From positions 10,895,426-10,959,425 of the forward strand of contig NC_135263.1 of the NCBI RefSeq assembly GCF_964204865.1: DNA of 64,000 nucleotides, read 5' to 3'. This DNA comes from Styela clava (taxonomy: Eukaryota; Chordata; Ascidiacea; Stolidobranchia; Styelidae). Position 1 is the first letter of the stretch; each line of letters starts with the position of its first letter. The position numbers were made by a program, and so were the translations under genes. Below are positions 1 to 12,188 of this stretch, in pieces. The notes under the pieces were generated by a model that was not told the DNA's origin, did not search any database, and saw nothing but the letters and a program-made list of their open reading frames with translations.

Positions 1-908
1 TCGGAAATAGTTAACCGACTTATGGAACGGACGCATACTTGGAAATACAATCACCACTAAAACCCGCGTGTATGTTTGTCGTTGATATCTATAATTATTA
101 CATTAACTCAAACATACATATATTCAAACGGAAATATAAAGCTTACAATATAATCGGGTCCTATTAAATTTTTATCAACAATTTCTGCACATATTCTGTT
201 TCATCGCAAATATTTTATCGCGCAGAAATCTGTCGGTACATATCGTTATATGAGTTATTTTAATTCACAAAAGTTTATGCCATTTTTTGCGGGCCACTTT
301 GCACAGTTGCTAGTTGCACAATGGCCAGAATCTCAACTCTTCCTCAAGAACGTAGCCAGTCCCAAATTTCCGGGGAATGCCAAATGTTTTTTTGTGTAAT
401 GACGTAATACGACGCTCACTCGTGCCTTTTGCTATAAACAAAGCCAGATAAAAGCTCTTCAGACATATTTCGCCGTCGAAGTTAACCCAGGCACGTAAGA
501 GCGCATTTTCATCCATCTCGTTTGGTTCATTTGGTGATAGGATTATTGACAGCAAATCGGAAACGTCCGGTTTTTAGTAAATCGTTTGAGAATAGAGCAA
601 AATAGTGTTGGAAATAGCGTATGAATTTATATCATATTTATCGCAACATTCAAACCATTAATTAATGCTTGTAAGCTTTAATGAAGGCAAGGAATTATTA
701 CAAAATGAATGAACTATATATACCAAAAACATGAAAATGTTCAATATAATAAACATAAGTCTGCAACAAAGTATGTTTAACATGAACGAATTACTTATAT
801 GAGAATCTAGAACACTAACTATAGGCATATCCATAGTTATGACCTGTGCTATATAAGCGTTATAACTCCTTATATATATATATCAAATTTATTTGATGCA
901 ACTTCTAG
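1..908. other. intron or upstream part of the GALNT gene, no exon recognised
   Basis: No exon is recognisable here. The next exon at 909 continues a catalytic-domain reading frame, so this stretch should be intron, and the exons encoding most of the glycosyltransferase domain lie before the window. An 81-codon open frame on the minus strand (310-555) matches nothing I know and was not called as a gene. Confidence 0.5.
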
Positions 909-2879
909 ATCGACGCTGGTGACTTGACTGAGAGGAAACAATTACGAGAAGATCTTGGTTGCAAAAGTTTTGCCTGGTATCTTAAAAACATATATCCCGA
1001 TTTGTATGCGCCACCAAAAGATGATATAATAATGGCTGGCGAGGTATGGTCTACTCTTTCTGATTTACAATTCTCGTTGCCGAAATTTACTTGCGAAATT
1101 GGAGAGCATGGTTTTAGGATGATAATGTCACAAAAGTGTGGATTATATTCTTAGACAATAGAATCCGGTATGCGCTAACTTTATCACTATGAATCGAAAT
1201 TTTGTCAAACATTTAATGCTTTTATATATATGACATTTTTATGTAAATGTGAAAGACATTTTGATAGAAAATAGATGATCAATTGTAGCAATGCAATATT
1301 AATATACCATTAAGGTATAGTTAGATTTTATTATCAATTCGAGATACATTACCTTTGAGTATTCTTGAGAAAATGTCGTGTTTCCGTGTAAGTATCACGT
1401 TTTGAATAAAATTTTGTGAAACGTGTTTTACAGTGGACAAACGAAGGGAAATCAAATCAATATTGTCTTGATTCTGCTAATCCACAAGGAAGTATCGGAC
1501 TCAAAACAACTTTGTATGTTTGTCATGGAATGGGCGGTAATCAGGTAAGGTATTGATTGCAGCAATGAAGTCCAAATACAAGACGCAATTGCTCACACGT
1601 TGATTGCTACGTGATATAAATATATAAGAATTGCATTCTACGTTATAAAGTTGTGCCAAATAATTTTACAAATGTAATTTTGCAATTCTGTTGCAAAGGC
1701 CCACCATACCTTCTTCGCATGCAATCTATCGAAAATCGTTTAATCGTCCCAGTCGCGTCAAAGTTGTAATCTGGTGTTTTTTGATTACATTGGAATCGTA
1801 ACTATACTTCGAATTTACCTGCAGTAGGTAGAAGCTTTTATATTTTTGACTGAAACTTAAATATAGACTCATGTGCTAAATTTTCGTCGAAAAACATTCC
1901 CAATCCTGGATTCAGGAAAAATGGGAATTTCTGTCATGGCAAAATCGCGACCAACGTCGTATTTTGGAATGAGTCTATAATATTATTCAAATTCTAACGG
2001 CTCGAACATCGAAATAGATTCGTACATATAAGTATGTAATCATCAAATGTTTATTGTTTGCTAAACTCAAAACTAAATATATTTCAGGACTATTTGCTGA
2101 CTCGCCAAGGAGAAATTCGTCATAATTTTGTGAAAGAACTTTGTCTTCAACCTGATGGATCGTCAGTCCTCACAAAGGCATGCGTCTATCCTCAAGGACA
2201 AGTACCGTTCTCCCAAATGTGGGAATATACTGAAGTAAGACTAGTGTGTAGACCAGGGTTGGCAGGGTTTTTGAACCAGGGGGCCATAAAAAGTCACATT
2301 TTATGACCAATATTTACATTGTTACAAAAGCAACAGTGGAAAATAATAAGCTGCGTGCCAAAACTAAATTTAATCGCAATCGCAACAAATTCCTTGAGCT
2401 ATTTTTAGCTAAAACATCAAAATTTGATTTCAGTTTGGTTGTTGCAGCATCAGGCGGGCCAGATTGAATTACCCGACGGGCCGGGTTTGGCCCGCGGGTC
2501 GTACTTTGCTCATGTCTGGCGAAGACTGTAGTGTAGAGTGTAGACGAAAAAACATTTGCATATTTCATCAGAATATATCATTTTCTATTCCTAAAATTCA
2601 TTCTTCATATTTTATTTTCTGGTATGGCAAAAAGTGAATCAGGGTTTGATAAACAAATAAAATTAACAAAATATTGGAACATTATTCTTTTATCATTAAT
2701 TTTATAAGCAAATCGCTTAACACATATTTCTTTACCTTCGTTTTCAGAATTTTCAATTCCTTCACGTGCAAACAGGACACTGTATGGAAGCCGTGGATAT
2801 GACTGTTTTATTAAAACCTTGTTCTAGCGATGCTTCGCAAAAATGGCATCACAGGGAATTAAAAGATTCCATGAGATAA
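909..2879 (+). CDS. polypeptide N-acetylgalactosaminyltransferase, GALNT3/6-like, C-terminal exons
   Basis: This family transfers GalNAc from UDP-GalNAc to Ser/Thr to start mucin-type O-glycans in the Golgi. Four exons join in frame: 909-1043, 1434-1544, 2088-2234 and 2748-2879 (TAA at 2877), about 174 residues. The first carries the end of the catalytic domain ([10 protein letters not shown], then [13 protein letters not shown]), the family's hallmark just before the lectin domain. The next three form a ricin-type beta-trefoil lectin domain with [23 protein letters not shown], a QMWEY motif and QKWHHRE, i.e. the expected repeated CLD/QxW pattern. The EIRHN...KELCL stretch and the long QMWEY segment are closest, from memory, to GALNT3/GALNT6; GALNT4/12 is the main alternative. 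The N-terminal half is outside the window. The last intron holds a hAT-type element. Family is near certain; the subfamily is moderately sure. Confidence 0.88.
2246..2526. mobile_element. non-autonomous hAT-type element in a GALNT intron
   Basis: The element runs from CAGGGTTGGCAGGG at 2254 to a GCTCATGTCTG end at 2518 (265 bp). Near its right end it holds the GGGCCGGGTTTGGCCCGCGGG block typical of many animal hAT MITEs. The flanks gtgtagac (2246-2253) and gcgaagac (2519-2526) match at 6 of 8 positions, as expected for an aged 8-bp hAT target duplication. It lies between exons 3 and 4 of the GALNT gene and contains no transposase frame. Confidence 0.6.
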
Positions 2880-4445
2880 CCGCGTCGTCCACGAAAAAAA
2901 AATTTACCTTGTAGGTCATCCACAGACGGACGAACTGTGCCTCAGCGCGGTACGATCGCGAGCAATGTTAAATGAATAACAAGCGAAAATGTTCGTAACA
3001 GAGCTTTTGTTCCCTTAAATTGAATAATCTTGAAATAGTTCGAGTATAATCAATGCAAAATATTTTTTACTGATTTTGGATTTCTTACGCGCGGCCTTAG
3101 TTTCGCGCTTTAGGAACAGTGCATATTTACCTGTTTTAAATATATTCCGTACATGAGCTGAGCGGGTAACAAAAGACATCCCGATGACACTGCAGGAGCG
3201 CATGAGTTTATTATTACAATTTCTCTATTCTATATTTTGAAGATATTATTAATAATATCATTATTTATCGTTTAATTCGATTGAAGCGACTATTCAAGCC
3301 GCAGGCGGCTATTTTGTGAGATGCATTATAGAATCTTACAGGGACCATTTATGCTACCACTAAGTTCTACGTGATTGTAAATTGCTAAATAGATGTAGTC
3401 CGCCATCTTTAACAGCTATATTAACGAAGTAAAGGTGGAATGAAACAAAATAGTATTTTATGATTGCGACTTACAGTTAGTCTTACATCAGTCTTCTTAT
3501 TACGTGTTTCGTTGGATGATGCAGTATCTATTACAAAGCCCAGTTTGCCCGTGATGAAATAGTTTATTTTTTCTCTTTCTCAACGTAAGACCAATATCTC
3601 GAATATGGTATCGTGAAAACATGCCACTGGCTCTGCTAGATGTCCTTACACTGAGTTGCAACAAGATAATATATATTGCCTATTTTATCTGACAACTTGC
3701 AATTCTTTTGCATTTGTCTCACCATGTTGTCTGTACTTCTATTTATTTATTGATCTGAACGTTTTCAATTTTCGATCAAATTATTCTTTGCTGTATAAAT
3801 CGGTGAATTTATTGGGAATAAAAAGAAGATATATTTCGATGATTAATGAATATTGACCGAATATTTTGCAATAATGTATCAATAGCAATAGCTTTTCTGT
3901 TTAATTTTTTTACCTATATATACTGTGTTTTGTTGTGTCTGATTTAGAGCATAGCTATTAGTAATCACAATCTACTGTATTACTTCTTCTTTACTTAAGA
4001 ACCTGCCATGGTTCATCAATAGTATCTATATCATATTCGGCTTTTCTGCCATAGAAGTCAAACATCGTGCATGCTTTTAGTACATTAGAATGAGGTAGTT
4101 TGAACCATAGTGAATCATTTAATTCATATGATTTACATTCTATATTTGTTCAGTATATTTGAAATGAATTAATTTAGTTTTTATCTGTTGAATAGAAACA
4201 AATAAGAAATAAATTTATCGGTTTTGAGCTGGTCAGAATTGGATTTTTCAATGCTGTGTTTGATAACATCAGTAACAGCAAAGTAGACGATGAAAGTTCT
4301 GATGAAACTCGGCGATGAGCGCATCGCGCTAAAAGTTATAGGCCACGTGACGAGCCCGTTTATCTTTCAGTTTCGTAGCGCACATAAGGAAAATACCTGA
4401 AGGTAATTTTAAAATGCTCCTTAGAAATTTAGTAACAAACAATAC

Positions 4446-4641
4446 GTTGTTCCCAGTGGTGAGATTCAGCCGGTTTGCACCGGTTCTAAAGAACCGTTTC
4501 ACGGAATTTTATGAGATCAGCGAACCGGTTAGCATTATTGGTTACTGTCAATGTTCTGTTTGTAACAGAACCGGCTGAAAAATGTAACTTTTGTGAAGGA
4601 ACCAGCTGACGAAAAATTTGAATCCCACCACTGGTTGTTCC
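4446..4641. mobile_element. hAT MITE with perfect 8-bp target-site duplication
   Basis: The 180-bp element (4454-4633) begins CAGTGGTGAGATTCAGC and ends with the reverse complement of CAGTGGTGGGATTCAAA, giving terminal inverted repeats of about 16 bp with two or three mismatches. It is flanked by exact 8-bp direct repeats gttgttcc at 4446-4453 and 4634-4641, the signature of hAT insertion. Inside, the ends continue as imperfect inverted copies around ACCGGTTC blocks. It has no coding capacity and would need a transposase supplied elsewhere. Confidence 0.9.
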
Positions 4642-5140
4642 CATTTCCAGAAATTGCACGTTTTACAAAAAAAAACGCTTTTACCACAAGAAATATGTGT
4701 TACCATCTCTCTCGGCAACAGTGGCCAATGAACGCAGACGTCTCCAAGACGTAACAATTTAATTTGATCAGCTGCAGGCGGTCGGATGAATCTCAGATGT
4801 ACTGCTCGCTTTTGCGTTGAGTCGGATAGCCTTTCCGCCGTCTTTTTTACCTATCGATCTTGATCGGTAAGTAAAAGTGAGGATTTTGGAAGCAATTCAG
4901 AGGCAAGTCGATTAGATATTGAAGTTAATTTAATAAATATTATTTATTAGTTTTTTCTCAGACATCTGTTAGTGTGGAAAGTCCTGTTTCTATAAATAAT
5001 AGTGCCCTTGTTTCAAATACACAACCACATAAATTGAAAACAGATTATTGTAATATTTCTGTTCACTATGTTATGTACACACTGTATTCATTTAAATTTT
5101 CTTGACTTATCCATTTCTCAGTGACAAATAGCGGATTTAT

Positions 5141-5469
5141 TTGTGTTTTTGTGCTCACGATGTTAATTTGTGATTTCATCGCATAATAATTGATGCGTCT
5201 GATGGCCTATATAAAATAAATGCAACTGTTCGTGCTGTGTCATTATAAACCCATGATCATTGATTTTCGAGGAATCCCCTCATACCCAGTTTTTGCATCA
5301 GGATTTTAACGATTTAATTGTGTTTTTGTACTCACATGTTAATTTGTGACTTCATCGAATAAAAATTGCAGCGTTTTATTGCTTCTATAAAATGAATGCG
5401 ACTTTTTATGCTGTGTCGTTATAAACCTGTGGTTTTTGATTTCCGCGGAATCCCCTTGCCACCGCACCC
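5141..5469. repeat. tandem pair of ~177-bp units ending in a hAT-like terminus
   Basis: Two adjacent diverged copies (about 5141-5317 and 5318-5469) share TTGTGTTTTTGT, GTTAATTTGTGA, the TTCATCG block, GCTGTGTC, TTATAAACC and a GGAATCCCCT block in the same order. The second copy ends in CCACCGCACCCCTG, which resembles a hAT terminal repeat (CAGGGGTG inverted). The pair directly abuts the start of the SINE. Confidence 0.6.
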
Positions 5470-5722
5470 CTGATTACCCTGCGTGGGTTCGAAGGTTGAA
5501 TCCCGTGTGCATATAATTTTGTGCGAGAAGATTGCTGGACTCCTCGCCGAGGTACGGTGGTTCTCGAAAGCCCTGATCAGTTACGGTTTCCTGCACCATC
5601 AAGCCCATGTATCTGGAAACAAATAACTGGCTAACCAAACCCACGATACCCGATATGGACTGGCCTTCTTATCGGCTTCCTTCTCCCCCGCGATAAATAT
5701 GTAAATCTAGTCCTATCCTATT
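5470..5722 (+). mobile_element. tRNA-derived SINE, copy 1
   Basis: This copy aligns along about 250 bp with the reverse complement of 34502-34765. Shared blocks include tgattacc near the start, tgcgagaRgattgctggac, catcaagYcMatgYatctg, aaataact and a tail ending ctatcctatt. The head contains ggttgaatcc, a degraded Pol III B box that is intact in the other copy. There is no open frame. Confidence 0.75.
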
Positions 5723-6836
5723 AAACAAGGGCTATAACGCTGAGCTATGCATGCTTTCCCATCCTTTGACCCCAGACAATTTCTTCCAATACTTTACTAC
5801 CATTATAACATTTTGATGCTTTTTTTAGAGGTAGTTGGCGCCTCTAAACTGTTTTATATGTTTCAAGCCATGATTTTTAACTATTCAAGAACCTTTCATT
5901 TAAAAGTACCATTAGAAAAGTCTAGCCTTGTCTATCACAGCTATTTCTAGGCTAATTTTTGATTACTGAAATTAAACTAAAACTCCTGAGAAGACAAAAT
6001 CATCATTGAGTTAATTGAATCATTCTAAAATTTTCAAATCTAAAAATTAACAAAAAGCTTGCCAAAACTCCAAGACGAGTAATGTTTACAACCATGGGGT
6101 CTGAGTAACTGAGGTGTCCGCGCGGCTGCTAAAACGTTCATTGGTACGTCACATTTTGCATCTCGCTGATTAGCTAATGTTACGGAAGTAAACAAAGAAG
6201 TTAACATTTGTATGACGAAGACAATCTTTGGAATGAACTTCAATGACTACTTTCAACTGGCGAAGGAAATAATCAAAGTGACTATAATGACTATAGGTAC
6301 GTTGATAATAAATAAAGCACAACTGGTGTCAGCAAAACGATGTAATTTGCCGCTGTTTCATTCGTTTTACCAACACCGGTTGTTTTTTATTTATTATCAA
6401 CATGAGTTTACCTGGTGGCAATCATTCATATTTTATGACTATAGTCACTTTGGAAATAATGAACCAATCTATGACATCGGAAAGTCCAGTATTATCCGGG
6501 TGTAATTAAACAACGATTGAATTTATTTTCCGTTTAGGTTGCATAATGATTTCGATATAAATCAATTACATATTCAGAATAGACAGTGACTATAAAATAA
6601 GCAGTTGGACTCTTTCCACCCCCAATGACCCGAGGCGAAAATGTGAACTTTTGACCCGGCGATCACGAGTTGTCTGGTCACAGATTAGTGAACACCGAAT
6701 ATAGCTTGAAAATTTTACGTTTTCTTCGAGGTTTGTTCGGCAAATTTCTTTGTAAACCTGCATTTGGTTTAAAACAAACTATGGACCAATAAAATTAACT
6801 ACCGTACATTACTGTGAGGACGTTAGAAAGCCAGAT

Positions 6837-9800
6837 ATGGATCCGGGAGAGCCCCACAATGTTCCAGTTGGATCTTACAGCAAGACTTATGCATCTGACG
6901 ATGACGGGGATGCAAGTGCGGCAGGCAGTGAGAAACCGAGAATTTTATTAATGGGCTTGCAACGAAGTGGGAAATCTTCAATCCAAAAGGTTTGTATAGT
7001 TCAAAACAACTCAGCAAATCAAGTTATTGTGTTTCAGCGTTTTCTTTTTTCATAAATACAGAAATAATTTAGCTCAAGTTCAAAGACTCTCCCAAAATTT
7101 TCTTTGACAATAGACGAGTCTAGTCTTTTCGCTGAGATGACTCGAGTCACATAGTAAAGTCCTCAACACCATCAAAATGAATTTTTCTCTAATCTGAACA
7201 GCAGTGTTGACGAATTGTTTCAAGTCTCACCATACTTTCATGTCTACTCTAAGTTAGAACAGTAGAAAAGAATAAATCACTATCAGTACGGCACAGTTAT
7301 CCATTTAAAGAATATTCCCCACAATAAAATAAATCAATTATAACAGTGAGTGCAAGCCCCTCCGTTACGAGACAGTCTGGGCCTCCATACCGGTAAACTT
7401 ACACTAAAGGGAAGCTCAATCTAAAAACGACACCATAGGATTCTCGGAGGAAAAATTTGCGGTAGCATTCGAAAGTTTTGAGCAGAAAAACGCATTTTTG
7501 GTCATATGACGGCCAACACACTTCACAATTGATTTAAATTATTACCGCAACAAGCATGGCTCATAATGAAGCATCTGCCTTTGTGCCAAATGCCCTTGTT
7601 CCAGAGACATTGTGTTATTAATAAACCAACTGTCAATACATCTTGAATCAGAGAACCGTGCCCTACTCAATATATACGTTTCATCCTTTCTGTGATCACA
7701 TCTCTCAATAATCTTCTCTCTATGTTGAGGCTGACCGCCTCTACCTTCTAAATATTATAGTACTGTTATATTCAATATTTAGTTTACTCTATTTCATATG
7801 CAGGTAGTTTTTCATAAAGTTGCACCAAATGAAACTCTCTTTTTGGAAACTACACCGAAAATATTTCGAGATGACGTTTCAAATGATTCGTTTATCAACT
7901 TTCAAATTTGGGATATTCCTGGACAAATCGACTATTTTGATCCTGCATTCGATCTGAAAATGATATTCGGAATGGCTGGAGCTTTAATTTTTGTTATAGA
8001 TGCGCAGGTATTATACGTTTTCAATTTTTTGACAGTCAAATATTTTTGCTTTGCTATTCATAGAAAATATTTACAACAAATATTTATTGTCATAAATAAA
8101 TTTTTCAACTATCAGTAAATTGCTGTTGAAATTATATTTTGTTTCCTTGTTTTAACACATAATAAAAAAATAAAAAATAAATTATAGTTCTGAAGTGAAT
8201 GATTTAATATCAGTAATAGATTGATAACTGTACTTTGAACAGTGCATGAAATTATGCTGAATAAGATTTCTTATAGAAAAAAAATATTAAGCATATTTTA
8301 CAATGCAATTAAACAGTTTCATTGATATATTCAATGTCAGCGAATAATATAAATATTTATATCTAATATAAATACATATATTGATATTGTTAGATCAAGA
8401 TTTCTATATTAGTCTCATTTTCCTACTTCAGCGTTACCTACTTGTCTTAAAGATTATACAATAACAATAGATTTTTAGTTTATTTTTTGAAGATGTATAA
8501 GATTTAATTTTAATATTTGTTTTCGATGTTTGTTTTTCTGCATCTTTGTATCAAAATTTTTGCTTTGTTTTGAGAAAAATCATATACCCAAAACTGTATT
8601 TTTCTGAAATAATATTTATCACAATATGGATTTTCAGACTATGGTTAAGATAAAAATTTTGTTATTATATATATTCAAGATGTTGATTATTCATTTTTTA
8701 GGATGACTATATGGATGCTCTTGTATGTTTACACAAAACTGTTACTCGTGCTTTCAAGGTAGTAAACACAATTTTCTTATTGCTTTGATGATTGTTTTAT
8801 TGTTCAAATCCCTTGTCAATTATTTACATTTCAAATGCTAGATGTGGCATGATGATGCAAAATTCCCCGCATTGTAAAATGTAAACAGATCCTGATCTTA
8901 ATTGTTTTATAAATTGGCAGTTAATCATGTTTTTTTTGATATCACAAATTTTGATTTATATTTCAGTCAAAAGGTTTGGTTAGTATTGGTAATTTGGAGG
9001 GTCTCCTTGTCAATCAAATTAGACTGGGTTTTCTGAACATGTTTATATAATGTTTATACTAATGGTACATTTCCTTCGCTATTTAATATCCCTACTTTAT
9101 AATATAATGGGGGTTTACTCTTTATTTATTTGACCCCAAAAAAATTTATGGATCTTTTTGCTAAATTTTTTTTATATTTATTGGAAGAAAATCACTTTTC
9201 TCTGCAACCAATGGACTAATTTGATTCAAAATTTTGGGTTGGCTACCTCTCCCGAAGGGAGACGTCACACGGCTATTATGGCTAGGCTATTAATATTTTT
9301 ATCATCAAATTCCCTATGATTCCTAAAATCTTATATTTTCAGTAATGGGAGCTGTTGTATGACTATATATATATCTTGGTTTGGTAAAGTTTCCTTGTTT
9401 TGGCAGTGCAATCCAAATATAAAATTTGAAGTATTCATCCATAAAGTTGATGGATTGTCTGATGATCAGAAGATGGATACACAACGTGAAATTCATCAAC
9501 GTGCCAACGAAGATTTACATGAAGCGGCAATAGAAAGGCTTCATTTAAGGTATTAGAGCGACTTTGAATTGGTCTTATCTGTTGTATACCGTAGTACTTT
9601 TAACCGGGCCTATATTAGTTTGGTCTAACTTGAAGTTTGAAGATTGTAAACCACAGCCTTTTGTAGAGATATGACTCTAAAATACTGTGTGGTTGTCTGG
9701 ACAAGCGATATGTATAAAAATACTTGCAACGCTATCTCTAAATTTTGGGAGAGATTAAAATTTTATCCTTTTCCTTTGTCATGTAAGAATAAGTATTAAA

Positions 9801-12145
9801 AAACAATTTTTTACTTATTCAATTTAAATTTTTTTTCAAATAAATTCTTCTAATAGTTCATACTTTTGTTTAAAATACTTTCACAATTCGATGTATATAA
9901 TAACTATTTACAGCTTCTATTTGACGTCAATTTACGATCACTCCATATTCGAAGCGTTCAGTAAGGTTGTTCAGAAATTAATTCCTCAGCTTCCGACTCT
10001 AGAAAATCTACTCAATGTATTTATATCGGTATGTAGTTTCATTTATTTTTGAGTGATAATAATGTAAATATAGGTACTCTCGTGGTATGTGTACCTGGTT
10101 AGGGTTAGGCCTTAATTTTATTCCGATTTTTCTTATTTTAGTTCTATTACGAGTTCAGGACTGTTTGTGTTAGCCGAGTTAATAATTCAATATGTAAAGC
10201 CCTGCCCATATGTAAAGTAGGCGAACAAAATTAGTTACCTCCATATTGGTACACATACTTCTGAAGCGCCTAAATGTAATTAACATGTTATGACATGGCA
10301 TTGCTTTTAATTGAAAGTAAATTGTGGGTGGATTCAGGATCTTGATAGAAGAAAAGAAATATATGAAACACTTCTACTGGCACCGAAGTAATTTTTTATT
10401 GCATATATCAGACTAGTGGTTATCAACCTTTTGGTGTAGCGGAACCCCAATCAAACATCCCAGAGGCCCGAGGAATCCCTGTGCAATCGTTTAATTGTCT
10501 GAATTGCATAAACTTTAAATATATAAAAGCGAAGCTTATACTGGCAAAATAGGTGTAAAAATATATAAATGAAACATCTTTCCTTCTATTTTCATTCCAA
10601 ACAAATTTTTATTTCAGTTTAATGCGACAAAATAAAATTAATTTTTATCAAACTTGCTTATATGAAATATACCATGGTAGACGATGGATTGTTTTTATTA
10701 ATCTTCCTTTAATTAACCTTTAATCTTCCAGAACTCTGGCATAGAAAAATCATTCCTATTTGATGTTGTCAGCAAGATTTATATTGCAACAGACAGTTCA
10801 CCCGTGGACATGCAATCTTACGAGTTATGTTGTGAAATGATTGATGTTATGATAGATATGAGTTGCATCTATGGGTGAGTTTATTAGGACATGTATCAAG
10901 TTATTGGAATATTCTTCTTTTTTAAGATGATATTCAGTGATTCTGCCAATACTGCCTCTGAAGAACTTTTTATCTGACAGGGTGGTCTCAAACTTTTATC
11001 TCCAATTTGTATCATTAACATATTCATGCTTACATTCCAAACGGGTTCCAATGCTGACACTATGTTGGAAATCATTAATTTCCCGACTACAGTCTCAAAA
11101 AATATCTGACTTTGACTCCAGCTATCGTCTCTGAGATGTCGAAGTCTTATTTTGATCATCTTTGATAATTGCGAACCCTTTTTTATTTTCAATTACAATT
11201 TTTTTTCTGTTTTGACTTTGACCATTAAGTCTAGAATTCCTGTTTACAACTTCGACTTCGAAACTAATTAAAAAAGTCGAACTTCTATTATGTCTCAATC
11301 ACTTGAAAATCATAATAAATCAATATATTTTGTTTGAAAAACCTAAAATGATCTCCATCAATTGTATGTGACAAATTGTATTCTCCACATTTGCGCTATT
11401 GACTCACACATGTAATATAACCTCAACCTGTTTTGCTTTGTCACAGACGCGAAGAAAGTGAATGTGCATGTAAGATGGATTCAGCGTGTATTATTAGATT
11501 GAATAATTCAACTGTTCTCTACTTACAAGAAGTCACAAGATTCTTAGTTCTCGTTTCAATTCTAAGAGAGGAATCTTTCAAAAAAAGAGGTAGGATCATC
11601 ATGATAGGAATGTCAAAATTGAAAATAGCAGAACGATTACAAATTAGGTTCTTCTTAATAAAATTTCTCTTGCTTTGGGTTTTTTATTTGCACAGTGCAA
11701 ATTTAATTTGGGCAAAAGCATAATAATATGTTTAAAATATGTGTTTTTTCAGAATTCAGTTACTTGAAATGACTGAATATTTGAAAAGAAAGAAAAGCGG
11801 AACTTGTTAAAAATGAATATTACAATCTAAATTCTGTTATATATACGTTCTGTTTAGCAGTTGTATAGTTTCAAATTCATTCTATTGACAGCAACTGCAT
11901 GGCAAGGGAAACAATTAGACGTAAGGTAATAAAAGTTTATAATAATATTTTTGTCTTACTCATCAGGTCTAATCGATTACAACATTCACTGCCTCCAAAA
12001 TTCAATTCACGAAGTATTCTCGCTGAAAGGCCGCAACGAGACAAATCATTCTATCATGAACAATATTATTCCGAATGAACATGGTGGACATGGAAAACAT
12101 GTCAGCAACCATGTTGTAAAAACACCAAGCAATAGCGTAAAGTGA
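6837..12145 (+). CDS. RRAGC: Rag GTPase, RagC/RagD type
   Basis: RagC/D pairs with RagA/B on the lysosome and recruits mTORC1 when amino acids are present. Eight exons join in frame to 378 residues (human RagC/D are about 400): 6837-6989, 7804-8007, 8702-8758, 9407-9549, 9914-10028, 10732-10874, 11447-11589, 11967-12145. The P-loop GLQRSGKSS is at residues 40-48, the G3 motif WDIPGQ at 87-92 and the G4 motif HKVD at 150-153. The C-terminal Roadblock-type half carries [46 protein letters not shown] and GLIDYN. The start follows an acidic low-complexity leader, as in RagC/D; RagA/B lack this C-terminal pattern. One gene probably represents both vertebrate paralogues, so the RRAGC symbol is shorthand for RagC/D. 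The very C-terminal tail diverges from human. An AATAAA lies 38 bp past the stop. Confidence 0.96.
10079..10268. mobile_element. MITE copy in a RagC/D intron
   Basis: This has an inward GGTATGTGTACCTGGTTAGG block at the left and its diverged inverse (TTGGTACACATACTTC) at the right. The same blocks bound the element at 37522-37621. The centre differs and is longer here, so this is either an older copy or a larger subfamily member. No clear target duplication is visible. Confidence 0.5.
10414..10500. mobile_element. hAT terminal fragment in a RagC/D intron
   Basis: It starts TAGTGGTTATCAACC, one or two changes from the widespread hAT end CAGTGGTTCTCAACC, followed by ggaacccc and aggaatccctg blocks of the kind seen in animal hAT MITEs. 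No partner terminal repeat was found downstream, so this is at best a broken end. Confidence 0.35.
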
Positions 12146-12182
12146 AATCTTTATCAACGTTAATATAACAAAAGTCTCCTGC

Positions 12183-12188
12183 AATAAA
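12183..12188 (+). promoter_or_regulatory. polyadenylation signal of the RagC/D gene
   Basis: A canonical AATAAA hexamer lies 38 bp after the TGA at 12143-12145. Confidence 0.55.

Larger units (their letters stand above)
2880..6836. other. intergenic region, repeats only
   Basis: This 4-kb gap separates the GALNT stop from the RagC/D start. It holds a hAT MITE (4454-4633), a tandem pair of hAT-end-like units (5141-5469) and a SINE (5470-5722). The short open frames at 3015-3203, 3656-3856, 5747-5950 and 6212-6505 have no recognisable domain and look like chance. The 300-400 bp before 6837 should include the RagC/D promoter, but I see no clear core element. Confidence 0.6.
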
